NCBI GenBank assembly: GCA_005406025.1
Contig: BGZK01000898.1
Coordinates: forward strand, 1 to 64,000
Reading direction: 5' to 3'
Length of the DNA stretch: 64,000 nucleotides
Origin: Eumeta japonica
Lineage: Eukaryota > Arthropoda > Insecta > Lepidoptera > Psychidae
Shown: piece after piece, positions 14,336 to 24,537 of the stretch
How positions within the stretch are numbered: position 1 is the stretch's first letter
Layout of the letters: each line of letters starts with the position of its first letter
The notes under the pieces: model-generated
The model's database searches: none
What the model was told of the DNA's origin: nothing
Seen by the model: the letters and a program-made list of their open reading frames with translations, nothing else
Program-made: the position numbers and the translations under genes

Positions 14336-15079
14336 ACGATTGCAATGATTTGTACTAGAGCTCTAATGAAATCATTTAATAAAGATAAATAGTTATCTCT
14401 ATAATTATAAGAAATAATATTCCAAATGTATATAATTACATTATACATTAAGCAAATAATAATTCCTAATAAGGAGTTATTCAAAATAATGTACTGGTTT
14501 CACTACCCTTATCAGTATTAACTATTAATATTCCAAATAATCTAGCATGAAAGTAATTAACATTAATTTAGTTAACTGTAGCACTAACGATCGAACTGCT
14601 TAGTATTTTTCTTAAATAATTCTGTGAAGGGATTTTGTAAGGCTATATTTTAACATTTATAAAACGGCTACGAGTGATTTCTTAGGGTTTTGGCGTACAA
14701 ATATTTTTTTTGATTTTTATTAATAATTGATCGATATTGTTTACGGAATCCTGCAATCGAAATGAGGTCATTCTTTCAATAAGCTCGTGTATTTCTTTAA
14801 AATATTTTGTCTATATGAAACATTCAATACTAAAAGATATGTAATATCTTTAATATTCCCTTATAATTTTAATCACAAAGCAAGATTAATAAATGCAAAT
14901 TATTATTTACAGAGAATAATTTTTTTTTCACAATTATGACAAAAAAAATAACATTCGCATGCATTGAATTTTTTAAAAAAGATAATTCAGAAGTTTGACT
15001 TTAGAATTGCAAGACCGCTTATTTCTTTTTCTTTTTACAAAGTTTTCATTTTTTTCTATACGATTGTCATGGTATCTCA

Positions 15080-15372
15080 CTTAGCCGTGACGTCAGAGCG
15101 TTATTTGTGGTCGCGTGACGTGGCCGTGGCGCGATATCGGCGCCTCGTTTTTGATCCGTGTACAGCCAAAAATAAATATGACCGTTTGTACGTAACAGGT
15201 GCGCCGCTCAGCGCAGCGAAAACATAGGCGACCTCCGTGGGCGGACATGGAAGAAACGTTCCGTTGCCGTAAGCCGGTAAGATGTAGCTCGTAGTTCCCG
15301 TCGCCAGATCTCGATATAGACGCCCGGGGCCGGCCGGGGCCGAGAGAGAGTCTAGGGCGTTCTCCTGACGTC
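15080..15372. promoter_or_regulatory. GC-rich island bounded by TGACGTCA-type sites
   Basis: TGACGTCA-type palindromes (CRE-like) stand at about 15087 and 15367. Between them is CpG-rich sequence with CCCGGGGCCGGCCGGGGCC (about 15321-15339). Open frames on both strands cross it, but neither protein is recognisable. Regulatory use is inference. Confidence 0.3.
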
Positions 15373-16989
15373 ATCATTTGCACTTGAAGGTTGCTGATGA
15401 ATATGTGTCTATGAGTATTTGCGTGTGTATAAATATTTATTTTACTGTTAGAGCTCCAATTTTATAGTAGGTTTTGGTAAATTTATATTAATGTTTACAT
15501 ATTTCTTAACGCTGTAATAATATTTTTGTAGATCCATAGAGGTGCTTAACAATTTTTTAGTTATTCTAGATTTGTAGCAAAAATTTTGTTTTTATCCGAC
15601 ACCATTCCACTATATTATCAAAGACGTTATTGTAAGTTAATGTTTTTTAAGAAGAAAAGATTTCGCCGACAATGAACACCTTGAAAATCTAAAATTTACG
15701 TGAACGCACGTCAATTACTATAGCATTCCAAAATATGCTTGTTTGTTTTTCAAAACACGAACCACCTCTTAAGTATGCGGCAAAAAAAGATTGAGCTTCT
15801 GAAAAAGAAATCCTTATTAAGAATGCTGAGAGCAGTGGTACGTAGCGCAATTTATTCAACTATTAACGAAAAGTACATCACGGTGGCGTGCAATCTGTAG
15901 TCGTTCAGCACGTCGCTCAGCGCAGCGGTTACGATATGCCTTTGCGCTACGATGAAATTCGTGGCCCTTGAGAGACATCCGTGAATGACCCGGCCAAGTG
16001 CGAATCCAATTTGTGCACTAAGAGGTCCGTGTACTTGAAAAAATATATGAGTGGGAAAAAAGCGGCAAATATATGTAATGCTAAAGTAAGGAAAAACATT
16101 TTACTTTTCGTTATGGTGTTAGCGAGTATAACATAAAGAGTAATATTTTATTTTCATTTATTTTTTTTGGCTGTGTCACATATTTTCTAATTAAAGTGTC
16201 TGCAGATCACAAACACGTCACTTGCAGATTTATTTGATTTTATTTAACAGAAATGTAATGTGTAGCCAATTGAAATGCATTTTTTTCTAATATTTTTTGT
16301 AGTTCTTCCTTAAGAATCAATTTTCATATACAGTTCGCGGTATTCAAATCAGTTGAGGAGCGAAATCGTGTGTTACCAAAAAGTGAAGTCCCTTTCGCGC
16401 AATATATTCGTTATAATAAACGCATGTATTTTTCTTCCATTGCTGTTTCTAATAGATTTATTTTTAACGCAGATGAGTTAACTTTACATGTATATGGTGT
16501 TAAACGTTATTGCAGTTTCTATCGATCGTTGAAAAATGAGTTTTGTAATTTTAAAGATTTAAATAAGTATTATGAATAAAAATATACAAATTCTTTCAGT
16601 ATTATGAGATGCGTTTATTCCTCCCCCCTTTCCATTGTATGTATTCCGAAAAAATCATTCCTAAGGCGTAAATTCAATAAAATAAAGGAGCAATCTCGCT
16701 ATATTGGTTTTTTGAATGCTCAAAATTTTTTACAGTTTGTCGTATTTGTGTCGTCATAACATCTGTCAAAATTTGACGTGACGTTATTTCGTAATTTACG
16801 TGATGGAAGCTTAATTGTGTCTACCGGACAGAGAAACAACGCATCTCAGTACTAGCGTTCAGTTTTGTAACCTTCGGTCAAATTTAGCGAAACAGGATTA
16901 TATTAGGAATACGATTCTCTACCGTCTACTTCTGACAGCATGTGGAACCTCACTTAATTTTTCACCGCTATCGGAAATTATAACCGGAA

Positions 16990-17170
16990 TGTCACAATCT
17001 CACTGCCGCAAGACGATAGACGAAGTGTTCGGCTTCAAACATGCGGCGGCGGGTCCCCGCGGCGCGGCGCCGCCGTTGGCAGTCGGCGCCGCGCCGCGGG
17101 GTGCCTCGTGCTTTATTTGCGGACGGCACCTGTTGATCGCTTCCGGCTCCGGCCTTAGCATCAAAGGTGG
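16990..17170. other. GC-rich island, open on both strands
   Basis: Frames stay open on both strands because stop codons are rare at this base composition. The products would be Ala/Gly/Arg-rich. The centre is the perfect hairpin at 17055-17101. I see no splice sites in convincing positions. Confidence 0.35.
17055..17101. repeat. Very GC-rich perfect hairpin
   Basis: CCCCGCGGCGCGGCGCC pairs perfectly with GGCGCCGCGCCGCGGGG over 17 bases around a 13-base loop. It lies inside a 120-base GC island in AT-rich DNA. Confidence 0.85.
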
Positions 17171-18640
17171 CGTTCCTTTCATATTTTTCAGCAACCACAT
17201 TAAAATTTCTCACATGTTTCAGAGTTTAGAAATGGAAACAAACTAATGAATAAGTACCGCAAGTCCAATGTTTCTATTACTTTCTTATCTACAAATTATT
17301 TTTAAAATGAAAATCTTGACGTGAAACATCTTTCATTTTGGTAGTAGGGGGTCAGTTCGAAATAAAAATTAATTCTTACAAGGTTTTAATTTGCTTATTA
17401 ATCGGTAGTACGTGTGCAGTTTAAACGAAAGTGGTCGCATTCGTGACTCTTTAAATACGCCTAACATAATATTACATAGTTAATAGTAAGTGCCTATCAA
17501 TAGTCATATTGGATTTAACTTTATCTTCAAGGAAAATTTGAGAATTCACCTCGACCAGAACAATTTGGTGTGCGTGTGGTGGAGTACTCTAGGCGACAGG
17601 AGTTGGCTACATAACGGTTTATTAATGTGTCTATGAATAATGAGTTTGGCCACGAATGTGATGTACGCTATCTGTTGTGGTTCTTGAAGGACTTTAAGGC
17701 TGTTTATGAACCTGTGGCCCAATTCTTGAAGAATATGAACTCTGGTCAAAACACGCTGCATAGACGTTTCACGTCTAACAAAGGGCCGTGTGCCCCGACA
17801 CAGTCCCGCTTATTTATTTAGCCTCGTTTTACAATTTCACGACATGCGCTGGATGTCGCTACCGTAAAGTTTTATGGATAAGAATGTATTTCAACATCAC
17901 GTATTGAAGTTAATAGTCACTATCAAACAGTAACAGCATTCTGAACAGTTTGCTGCCAAGAAATACAGATGCCGCACTATAAAAAACTTCTAAGCGATTT
18001 GTATGGGAAATTCCGGCCCCTCGTTGTTTTTTATTAGGTTAATACTTCTTGAAACAAAACTCTAATAAGTTTTTTGTCATATTTCATATTTTAATTTAAA
18101 TATTGCTTAGAATAGTGGTTAGCATTATTTAGCTAATCTTTAATAAGTTTGGTTTATAAAAAAAATGAGATGAAAGTTAAACTTTTTTCGACTTAAAATG
18201 ATATTAACAAAAATCGTAATAATGAAAAAAAAAATTAAAGTAAATACGAAAAATGATCTGGTCAGAACAACTCGTAGATTTATGGTATGATCTTCTAATT
18301 ATTTGTTAATGTTTTTTCAGAATATCTGTAGTTATATAAGTCAAAAATTTATAAATACATACGTAGATCATTCTGTGAAACTTTGTTGAATCTAAGAAAG
18401 CTTCACTTTCGCTTTGTTTTTTTAAACGCAAAACTTTTTTTATTTTTATTTTTAATAGGCATGATGACAGTAACTAAAAATTACTATAATTATGTATTTA
18501 TTCAACAATACTTGAGTGATGGATTACAAAGTACTCCTTTATATTTTAATTATGAGCGAGATTACTAATTATTTTAATAAAATAAATCTACAAAATACGG
18601 TAAATCGCCATGATATATTGAACACCAATCAGAGCCAATT

Positions 18641-18654
18641 ACGTCACCGTTGAA
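18641..18654 (+). repeat. Candidate left inverted terminal segment of the transposon
   Basis: ACGTCACCGTTGAA here matches, in inverted orientation, 13 of 14 bases at 22388-22401. Outside it the two ends share only scattered bases (for example CAA about 15 bases outward). The repeat is therefore either eroded or subterminal. Confidence 0.5.
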
Positions 18655-18797
18655 ATCGACACTACGAGCACTGTGAAAACGCGTACATCTTGTAGCTTTG
18701 GACAACTCCTGTGGCTTTAATTACCATTTCATTACGTTTGAAACAGTACCTAGTCTAAATTTAGTGTTATTAAAACGAAGGTGAAACTACGCAAGTC

Positions 18798-20240
18798 ATG
18801 GAACAAGGATTTAGTAAGGCAAACAGTACTAATTTGCCTAGAATCCACTTGTTGATGCTGGGAGAGTTTTGGCATCAAACAAAGACTTTTGTTCAGCAGA
18901 ATTTAGAAATGTCAAAACTTCCATGTAAGTAAAACATTAGATGCCTACATTAAATAATATTTTAAAATTAAGTAATAGATCTAAAACACCATTAAATGTA
19001 TTTCATATTAATATTTGAGGTTATGGTAATGAATTTATTTTTATAATGTGTCTTGTTTTATATTTATTCATTGTTTTTCTTATTTTAGGTCCTCCAGACC
19101 ATCCTATGGCGATGATGCTGTAAGTTATGTACAACTTAAACGCGAAGGAGACATCTGCATAGTAAAATGTAAAGTTTGCCCGGAACATAAAGTCCATGCA
19201 AAGTTGTATAGCGTGACTTTAATAATGGACGAACAGGAAGAGGCAGTTAAATCAATAGAATGTCACGATTGTGTGGCTTCACAAGGAGGCTGCAAACATG
19301 CTATAGCATTTCTGATGTGGATACATCGCAGGAGTGAGGAACCATCCTGTACATCCGTCGAATGCTATTGGATGAAATCCAAACTTTCCAGGGCTGGAAG
19401 TACTCTAAAATATTTAACAGCTAGCGAAATGTCTAATGCTAAACCTAGCTTGCCATCAAATACAGAAGTATTTGAAAAGTTTCTAGAGGAAGGGAAGAAA
19501 AGGAGGCTTAATAACTGCGAGGTAATAAAATACCAAAATGACTATGTTTTGACCAAACAGAAAGTTTGTCTATGCATACATTGGTGCTGAAATATAAAGA
19601 AAGGTCCTGTGACAGATTTTTGGAAAAATTGCATTGTCTGATGCTGATGTTTATAATATTGAAAAGTAACAAGAGCCCAACATGACAGTACCTTATGGCA
19701 TGAGTTGAGATATGGCAGAATAACAGCTTCACGAGCATTTGAATTCAGTCGGTGCAAAACCAATGATGGCACACTGATCGCATTAATAATGGGTGGAAAA
19801 CTCCCTGACACATTGGCTATGAAACGGGGCAGAATATTGGAAGATCAAGTAAGGAAGACAGTGAGTATAAAACTTGGAAAAAAAATTAACAAGTGTGGTC
19901 TCATAGTTTCTAAAATACATCCTATGATAGCAGGATCGCCTGATGGGATCTGTGAAGATAGTATCATTGAAATTAAGTGTCCCACGAGTGCAAAAACTTT
20001 AAAAAAATATGTATGTGATGGGAAACTAACGCAGAAGTTTTATGTACAGGTGCAGCTCAAATGTACTTGACAGGACTTAAAAAGGCTACTATTGTGTTGC
20101 TGATAGTGACTACAGTGAAAATAAAAATGTAGAAATAGTTAGTTATGTATGATGAGAAATATGTATCAAATTTTCTGAATATTATTGTTTCTTCATGGAA
20201 AGATAATGTGTATCCATTATTATACAGAAGTATTTCTTAA
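18798..20240 (+). CDS. SWIM zinc-finger / YqaJ-like nuclease protein of the transposon (frame-broken)
   Basis: This is the accessory gene of the element. Exon 1 is 18798-18924, from ATG (MEQGFSKAN...) to a donor reading CCAT|GTAAGT. Exon 2 starts at 19089 after TATTTTAG and runs to TAA at 20238-20240; the intron is 164 bases and the join restores an ATG codon. A CHDC...GGCKHAIAFL segment (about 19258-19310) fits a SWIM zinc finger (CxCx(n)CxH-like, first pair CxxC here). Downstream, LRYGRITASRAFE (about 19700-19745), AGSPDG (about 19930-19947), IEIKCP (about 19966-19983) and QVQL (about 20047) match YqaJ-family exonuclease motifs, including the acidic D and E-x-K of a PD-(D/E)XK-type site. 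Continuous reading needs frame changes near 18867, 19555, 19626, 19664, 20060 and 20081, each explained by one missing A or T in a run. One more near 20141 looks like a 4-base TATG duplication. A role in processing transposon or recombination ends is inferred from the family. The product would be about 425 residues. Confidence 0.85.
18925..19088 (+). other. Intron of the YqaJ-like gene
   Basis: The donor is GTAAGT directly after CCAT and the acceptor is TATTTTAG before GTCCTCC. Splicing joins AT to G, making an ATG codon followed by SSRPSYGDDAV in the same frame as the end of exon 1. Keeping the phase across the junction is good evidence that the intron is real. Confidence 0.8.
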
Positions 20241-20250
20241 CATTTATGTA

Positions 20251-20256
20251 AATAAA
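20251..20256 (+). terminator. Polyadenylation signal of the YqaJ-like gene
   Basis: AATAAA lies 11 bases after the TAA stop at 20238-20240, inside the 37-base space between the two convergent genes. Confidence 0.55.
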
Positions 20257-20276
20257 ATGCAACTTTTAAAATATGT

Positions 20277-20282
20277 TTTATT
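20277..20282 (-). terminator. Polyadenylation signal overlapping the transposase stop codon
   Basis: On the minus strand AATAAA contains the transposase stop TAA (20278-20280). The two convergent transcripts must therefore overlap at their 3' ends if cleavage occurs the usual 10-30 bases downstream. Confidence 0.45.
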
Positions 20283-22327
20283 TAATTAATGAATCTTGTA
20301 TGTTCACTAAACCACAAGCAATGGTGATGACATCATCAAGCACTTTTACTAAGTTGTGGTTGACACATGCATGTGGCTTCAACATATTAAATTCCCTTAA
20401 TCGTCTAATCACTCTCTCCACATGTATTCTCAGGCTTGCAATTTGTTTTGTTTCTCTGACCTCACTTTTAGACAGTTTTGCCCCAGTTGTTACACTCGGA
20501 GGCCGTACTAACTGCACTCCCTCTTTCCGTAAATACTGTTCAACATGTTTGAACCCTCTGTCTGCCATCACATACATGCCAGGTTGTAAACACCTTATAA
20601 AGTCACATTGTTCCACCAAACATGTATCCGTTATTCTTCCTCCGTAGCCTGGTGAAATGTAATTAATCAAACCATTTGGTGTACAGGACACAAGATATTT
20701 GATGGTGTTAGCCTTTTTGTATTCTGACCATGAGAGAGCTTGATGTAAGGCTTTCGAAGGCTTTTGCACCTCTATTTCTAGGCAATCTATGATGCAAGTC
20801 ACATTGTGATATTTGTGCCTAAAAGCCATCGGTATTTTTTTTTTAATTAATTCATTATCTAATTTCACTAGAAATGGACGTATTACACTAGCAATTACTG
20901 GAATACTTTTTAAAAATATTTTGCTTGCGTAAGTCGGAGTCGTAGAAAAATCATCAGCGAGCTCTCTGAATGGGTTATTTAATCTAATTTTTTTTAAACA
21001 CATAAGTATATGATTTGCAGGAATATTAGTTTTTTCTTTAATTATATCAATTAGGTAGTAGCAACTTTTAGGCACACCAATATAAAATCGTGGATTTTTT
21101 GTTATTTTTAGCAAAGTGTATTCCAGAATTTTTGATGCTTCTTGTTTTTTATCTTCTTCGATTAATTCGCTGCAGTCTGAAGTAGATTTCATCTGTTGGG
21201 ATATTGTTGATGGTGATGATTCTCTATGTGTACTAGATGGTGCAAATGAGATATCACTATCAGATTCTTCCTCAATTGTAAAAGTTTCCTAGAATATTTC
21301 TGTATCATGGATGTAGATGGCTTGGCAGTAATGCAACTTTTAATTTTAAATGGTGATGTGGAAACAGATTGGTTAAAAGGTTTCAAAGGTGATGTCATCT
21401 GGTTTACTAAATTCACTTCTGTTTGTATGGCTTTACTTCTGTATTTATATGTTATGAGTACTTGAGTTGCTTTATCCGCTGACTTATGTGAATCTTTTGT
21501 GAAGTATTTTCTATATGAGCTTGTGAAACTGAAAGAGAAAAAAAACATAAATACAATACAGAATACCCACGTGTACATACTCATATGCAATGCTAAGAAT
21601 TGGTTACCTAACAATGACAAGTTATTCAATTTGTAGCATTGCTTTATTGATCACACAAGAAATAGATATTTTTATTCAAGAAAATGAAGTACATTTTAAT
21701 ACAGATAAATATGTAGTTACCGGAAATTCCAGAAGAGCTCTCTCCGACTTCCACCTGTTTTGTAGTAACAGATCTTTCTTCTAAATCTTTCTCACATTCT
21801 TTAATTAATGTCAGTCTTTGTTTTTTGAGAATATATGGTCGTTTAGTAGCATTGAATGTTCGTTTTCTTCGATCTGGTTGACATTGAAATTTTGAGGGCA
21901 TACATGCTGGTTTCATGCGAACCTGTGACACCGATCCCATCACATGATATTCCATATAATTCTCCATATCATTTGGTAACTGAAATATTAATAAAAAAAA
22001 TCTATTAAGATAGATAACATCAGAGCAAGATGGGATCTAACCTCAAAACATATTGTTTATTATTTAATTCATACCTCTGACAAGATTATTGTACCACATA
22101 CTACTTTAGAATCAACAAAACCAAATACAAACTTACGTCGAAGTGATCTTCACAAAAATAAAGGTGAGCAGTAGGCAATATCCCTGTTGCATCCCGCCTT
22201 GCAAGTTTTAGCCACTTGTCTCGTATCGTTTTCTTTTGTGGAACGAATACAAATAACTTATTAGGTGTTTTATAGATGTGTTATTACACTGGGGTACCGC
22301 ACAACCTCTATACACTTTGGAATTCAT
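20278..22327 (-). CDS. THAP-domain DDE_4 (PIF/Harbinger-type) transposase of the transposon, frame-broken
   Basis: Transposase gene with three exons. Exon 1 (22327-22137) starts with ATG giving MNSKVYRGCAVPQCNN and holds a THAP finger: CxxxxC, then RDKWLKLARR, then CEDHF. Exon 2 (21979-21721) begins LPNDMENYMEYHV, ends the THAP domain with a MKPACMPSKF motif, and continues with a basic QPDRRKR stretch. Exon 3 (21528-20278) holds a Ser/Thr-rich linker and then the catalytic domain. Catalytic residues I can place are D in IIDCLE (20785-20787), D in MADRGF (20560-20562) and E in HVERVIRRLREF (20416-20418), with spacings of about 75 and 48 residues. The last 304 codons (21192-20278) are uninterrupted. 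Breaks upstream are one missing base in an A run near 22270, a one-base phase mismatch at the exon 2/3 join, and one missing base near 21288. The full product would be about 565 residues. It would bind the element ends through THAP and cut and paste the DNA in the nucleus. Confidence 0.88.
21529..21720 (-). other. Intron 2 of the transposase gene
   Basis: The donor reads TCCG|GTAACT and the acceptor is TTTTCTCTTTCAG before TTTCACAAGC. The sites look sound, but exon 2 leaves one base and exon 3 needs two, so one base is missing near the junction or a different site is used. The exon starts with a T run, which would suit a lost T. Confidence 0.65.
21980..22136 (-). other. Intron 1 of the transposase gene
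   Basis: The donor reads CGAC|GTAAGT at 22136. The acceptor is a T-rich tract ending ATTTCAG at 21980-21982. The join gives CEDHF-D-LPNDMENY, the expected continuity inside a THAP domain. The length is 157 bases. Confidence 0.85.
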
Positions 22328-22387
22328 ATTTAATAGCACAAAATAACTAAAGTATTCAATGAGCGTCTTATGTTTACGTTTTGGTTA

Positions 22388-22401
22388 TTCAACCGTGACG
22401 T
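22388..22401 (-). repeat. Candidate right inverted terminal segment of the transposon
   Basis: Read on the minus strand this is ACGTCACGGTTGAA, the partner of 18641-18654. Together with the flanking bases it forms a perfect TGACGTCA palindrome (about 22396-22403), the shape of a CREB/ATF site. It lies about 60 bases upstream of the proposed transposase start at 22327, so it may double as a promoter element. Confidence 0.5.
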
Positions 22402-23020
22402 CAGAAGCGACGCTTTGACACTGACAAGCGTTTTGGTGGGAATTGAAATTTTATAAACTAAAATGTCTTTAAAATATCTAAAACTTTGATTTTAGCAGAA
22501 ATATGTTACTCATTATTAATAATGTATATTTCTGAGCATTATAGTACAGTTTTTAAAAAAATTGTCATCATGCCTATTAATAAATTTTATAGAACATAGT
22601 CTTAAAAATTATTCCTAATATAAAATTTAGCGTGTAAACTAATGTTTATAAGCGAAATAATTTTACACTGTTTATTATGTTTATAATTAAACTATTTATA
22701 TGTAGCACACTTTTTTTTTATAATGTGAAAAACTAGACCATGAATTTCAACGGTCTGAGCGTTTTTTTTTTTAAGCACATTTAATTTTAAATATTTAAGT
22801 TCCTTTAAAGAGTCGGTGAACCTTTACTTTCAAAAATAAACTCAGATAACTTTACTGCGACGTTTATTTTATGTACGGGTTTACGCAGCTTTTGAGCATT
22901 TCTCATAAAATTGACTTGTAAAGTATGAGTAGAGCACGTTACTTATATTTCCATTATACACATTGCCTATTTTACCCAATGCAGGATGGAACATTCGTGG
23001 TGTTGACGGGCGTCTCAATA

Positions 23021-23122
23021 GGATGCGCGGTGATGATAAAATAAATATTTTTATCAATTTTCTGGTCACAGGATGATAAAATTAATAGTTTTCCTCGATA
23101 ATTTTATTATCACCGCCCATCC
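23021..23122. repeat. MITE-like inverted repeat
   Basis: GGATGCGCGGTGATGATAAA at 23021-23040 pairs with the reverse of 23101-23122 (GGATGGGCGGTGATAATAAA); 20 of 22 bases match, with a 58-base interior. The interior contains another GGATGATAAAAT copy (from about 23071), so the arm core also appears as a direct repeat. Confidence 0.7.
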
Positions 23123-24407
23123 CGCTTGCGGACGTAGCGCCGGGCGCTTCTTAATTCAGGCTCACAGAGTCTTCGCTGAGCTTCGAGCTGTTCAACGTTC
23201 CCTTTGCACTATCCGTATAGTGAAAGAATATCGGTGCATTCGGCAGGTGTAAAACCTATATTATGAGGTGTAATTAATGCTTATAAAATCTTTGTTCAAC
23301 AAAAAGACCTAAACTACGTTTATTTTATATTATGTTTTAAACCATTTTTTACGTATTTGAAGCTAATCAGCTGAGATAAGTAACTAGGTCCCTGCACTTG
23401 AAGACAATTTATTGGCAAAATAAAAAAAAAGCGTTAAGAACGTACATCTCTACACTGTGCGTGTGATTTTTGTTTTCTCTTTGTATATGCCGCGCAGGCC
23501 ACGTCGTTGGTGTGAGTCTTTTCTAAAACAAGCACATCTTTGGAAACCTTAAATATCAAATTTTATTAAAATGACTAAAAGTTACTAAGGTCAAGATTTA
23601 AAACTTAAAGCCCCTGACTTAAAAGTCGCCATCCACTAGGAAAGGGCGCTGTGAATTGATTACGTCGATAGAGTGGTATTAGAAAAAAAATTATTTTCAC
23701 ATATACATATTTTTAAAAATATCGAACAGAATATTATACAAATTAACTGTTGCTGTTCTTAAAATGATAGTGTGTTATAGAGGAATAACGTTAGAGAAAA
23801 TGAGTCATGTTTTAAGCTTGTTTAAACTCTGCCTTGTTTTTTACGTTTATCCACATTTAGTGGCTCCACTGCTTATATTATTCTTTGGAAAGTTGTGCCC
23901 TAGATTATAGGAACAATCGTGAAATATTTTTTACCTCTGCGTTTGTAAATATTTCTAAAAATGTAAATCGCTGTTTAGTCGTTTCGCTGTAACGGTAACT
24001 GTAATGGGTATGTTACTGCGATTTGGAAGTCTGACCAGAGATCTAGGTCGGGTTAAGCAACAAAATAATGCGTAGTGGAATCGTAAGCGAAAATAAAATC
24101 AGGTTCAGATTTTGCGATGGACTTGATATTAATAATATTATATGTATACCTTTAGACAGCATATACCCGTATGGTATCCGCGATGGGTGAGTAGTGTTTG
24201 CCTTAAAATCAGAAAGTATCGGTTAAATAGACCAATCTTAAATCACTTGTTCTGTGGCGCGGAGAACAGCTAAGGCATTTGGTTTATGTTGGAATCTTTT
24301 AAAAACCATTACCTCTAATCCACACCGAGTCAGTGTAGACGATTTCAATTCAAAATTCATCGACCTTGAATAAGGAGACTTTGTAAAGATAGTTCGCAAA
24401 GTCTAAC

Positions 24408-24450
24408 TTAATATCATATAGCATATGAATCATATGCTATTTGATATTAA
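24408..24450. repeat. Near-perfect palindrome
   Basis: TTAATATCATATAGCATATG... reads the same on both strands across 43 bases with about one mismatched pair. It sits directly beside the larger palindromic block at 24453-24537. Confidence 0.8.
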
Positions 24451-24452
24451 GC

Positions 24453-24537
24453 ACAATGTTTAACTTTGTATCATATGATATGATATGATACATGTTTAAC
24501 TTTGTATCATATGATATGATACAAAGTTAAACATTGT
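24453..24537. repeat. Nested palindromes sharing a TGTTTAACTTTGTATCATAT arm
   Basis: The arm starting ACAATGTTTAACTTTGTATC appears at the left edge. A second copy of the arm lies in the middle (about 24492) and its reverse complement at the right edge, ending 24537. The middle and right copies make an almost perfect 40-odd-base palindrome, while the outer copies make a larger one. The cores are runs of TATGA/ATATC. Confidence 0.8.

Larger units (their letters stand above)
15373..18640. other. No gene seen apart from the 17 kb GC island
   Basis: Short frames at 16370-16579, 17546-17821 (both strands) and 18383-18568 are not recognisable. CGCTCAGCGCAGCG occurs at about 15207 and again at about 15914, so the two places may share a small old repeat. 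Confidence 0.45.
18641..22401. mobile_element. ISL2EU-like (PIF/Harbinger superfamily) two-gene DNA transposon
   Basis: The element holds two convergent genes: a SWIM plus YqaJ nuclease protein on the plus strand and a THAP plus DDE transposase on the minus strand. This pairing is known for ISL2EU elements of the PHIS superfamily. The limits given are the outer edges of an imperfect inverted repeat, ACGTCACCGTTGAA at 18641-18654 and its counterpart ACGTCACGGTTGAA on the minus strand at 22388-22401 (13 of 14 match). The true termini probably lie 15-30 bases further out, where the match becomes weak, and I could not fix a target-site duplication. Each gene begins inside its own end and reads inward. 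Both frames are broken by single-base gaps, so this copy as written encodes neither full protein. The family identity is well supported; exact borders and activity are not. Confidence 0.88.

Noticed and set aside
19508..19811. Minus-strand frames of 76 and 89 codons
   Set aside because: They are antisense shadows of the SWIM/YqaJ gene.
20273..20647. 124-codon plus-strand frame
   Set aside because: It is antisense to the transposase catalytic domain, which has clear DDE motifs.
21590..21784. 64-codon plus-strand frame
   Set aside because: It crosses transposase intron 2 and exon 2 in antisense and has no motif.
24408..24537. CRISPR-like array
   Set aside because: The repeats are palindromes without regular spacers, and the DNA is eukaryotic.
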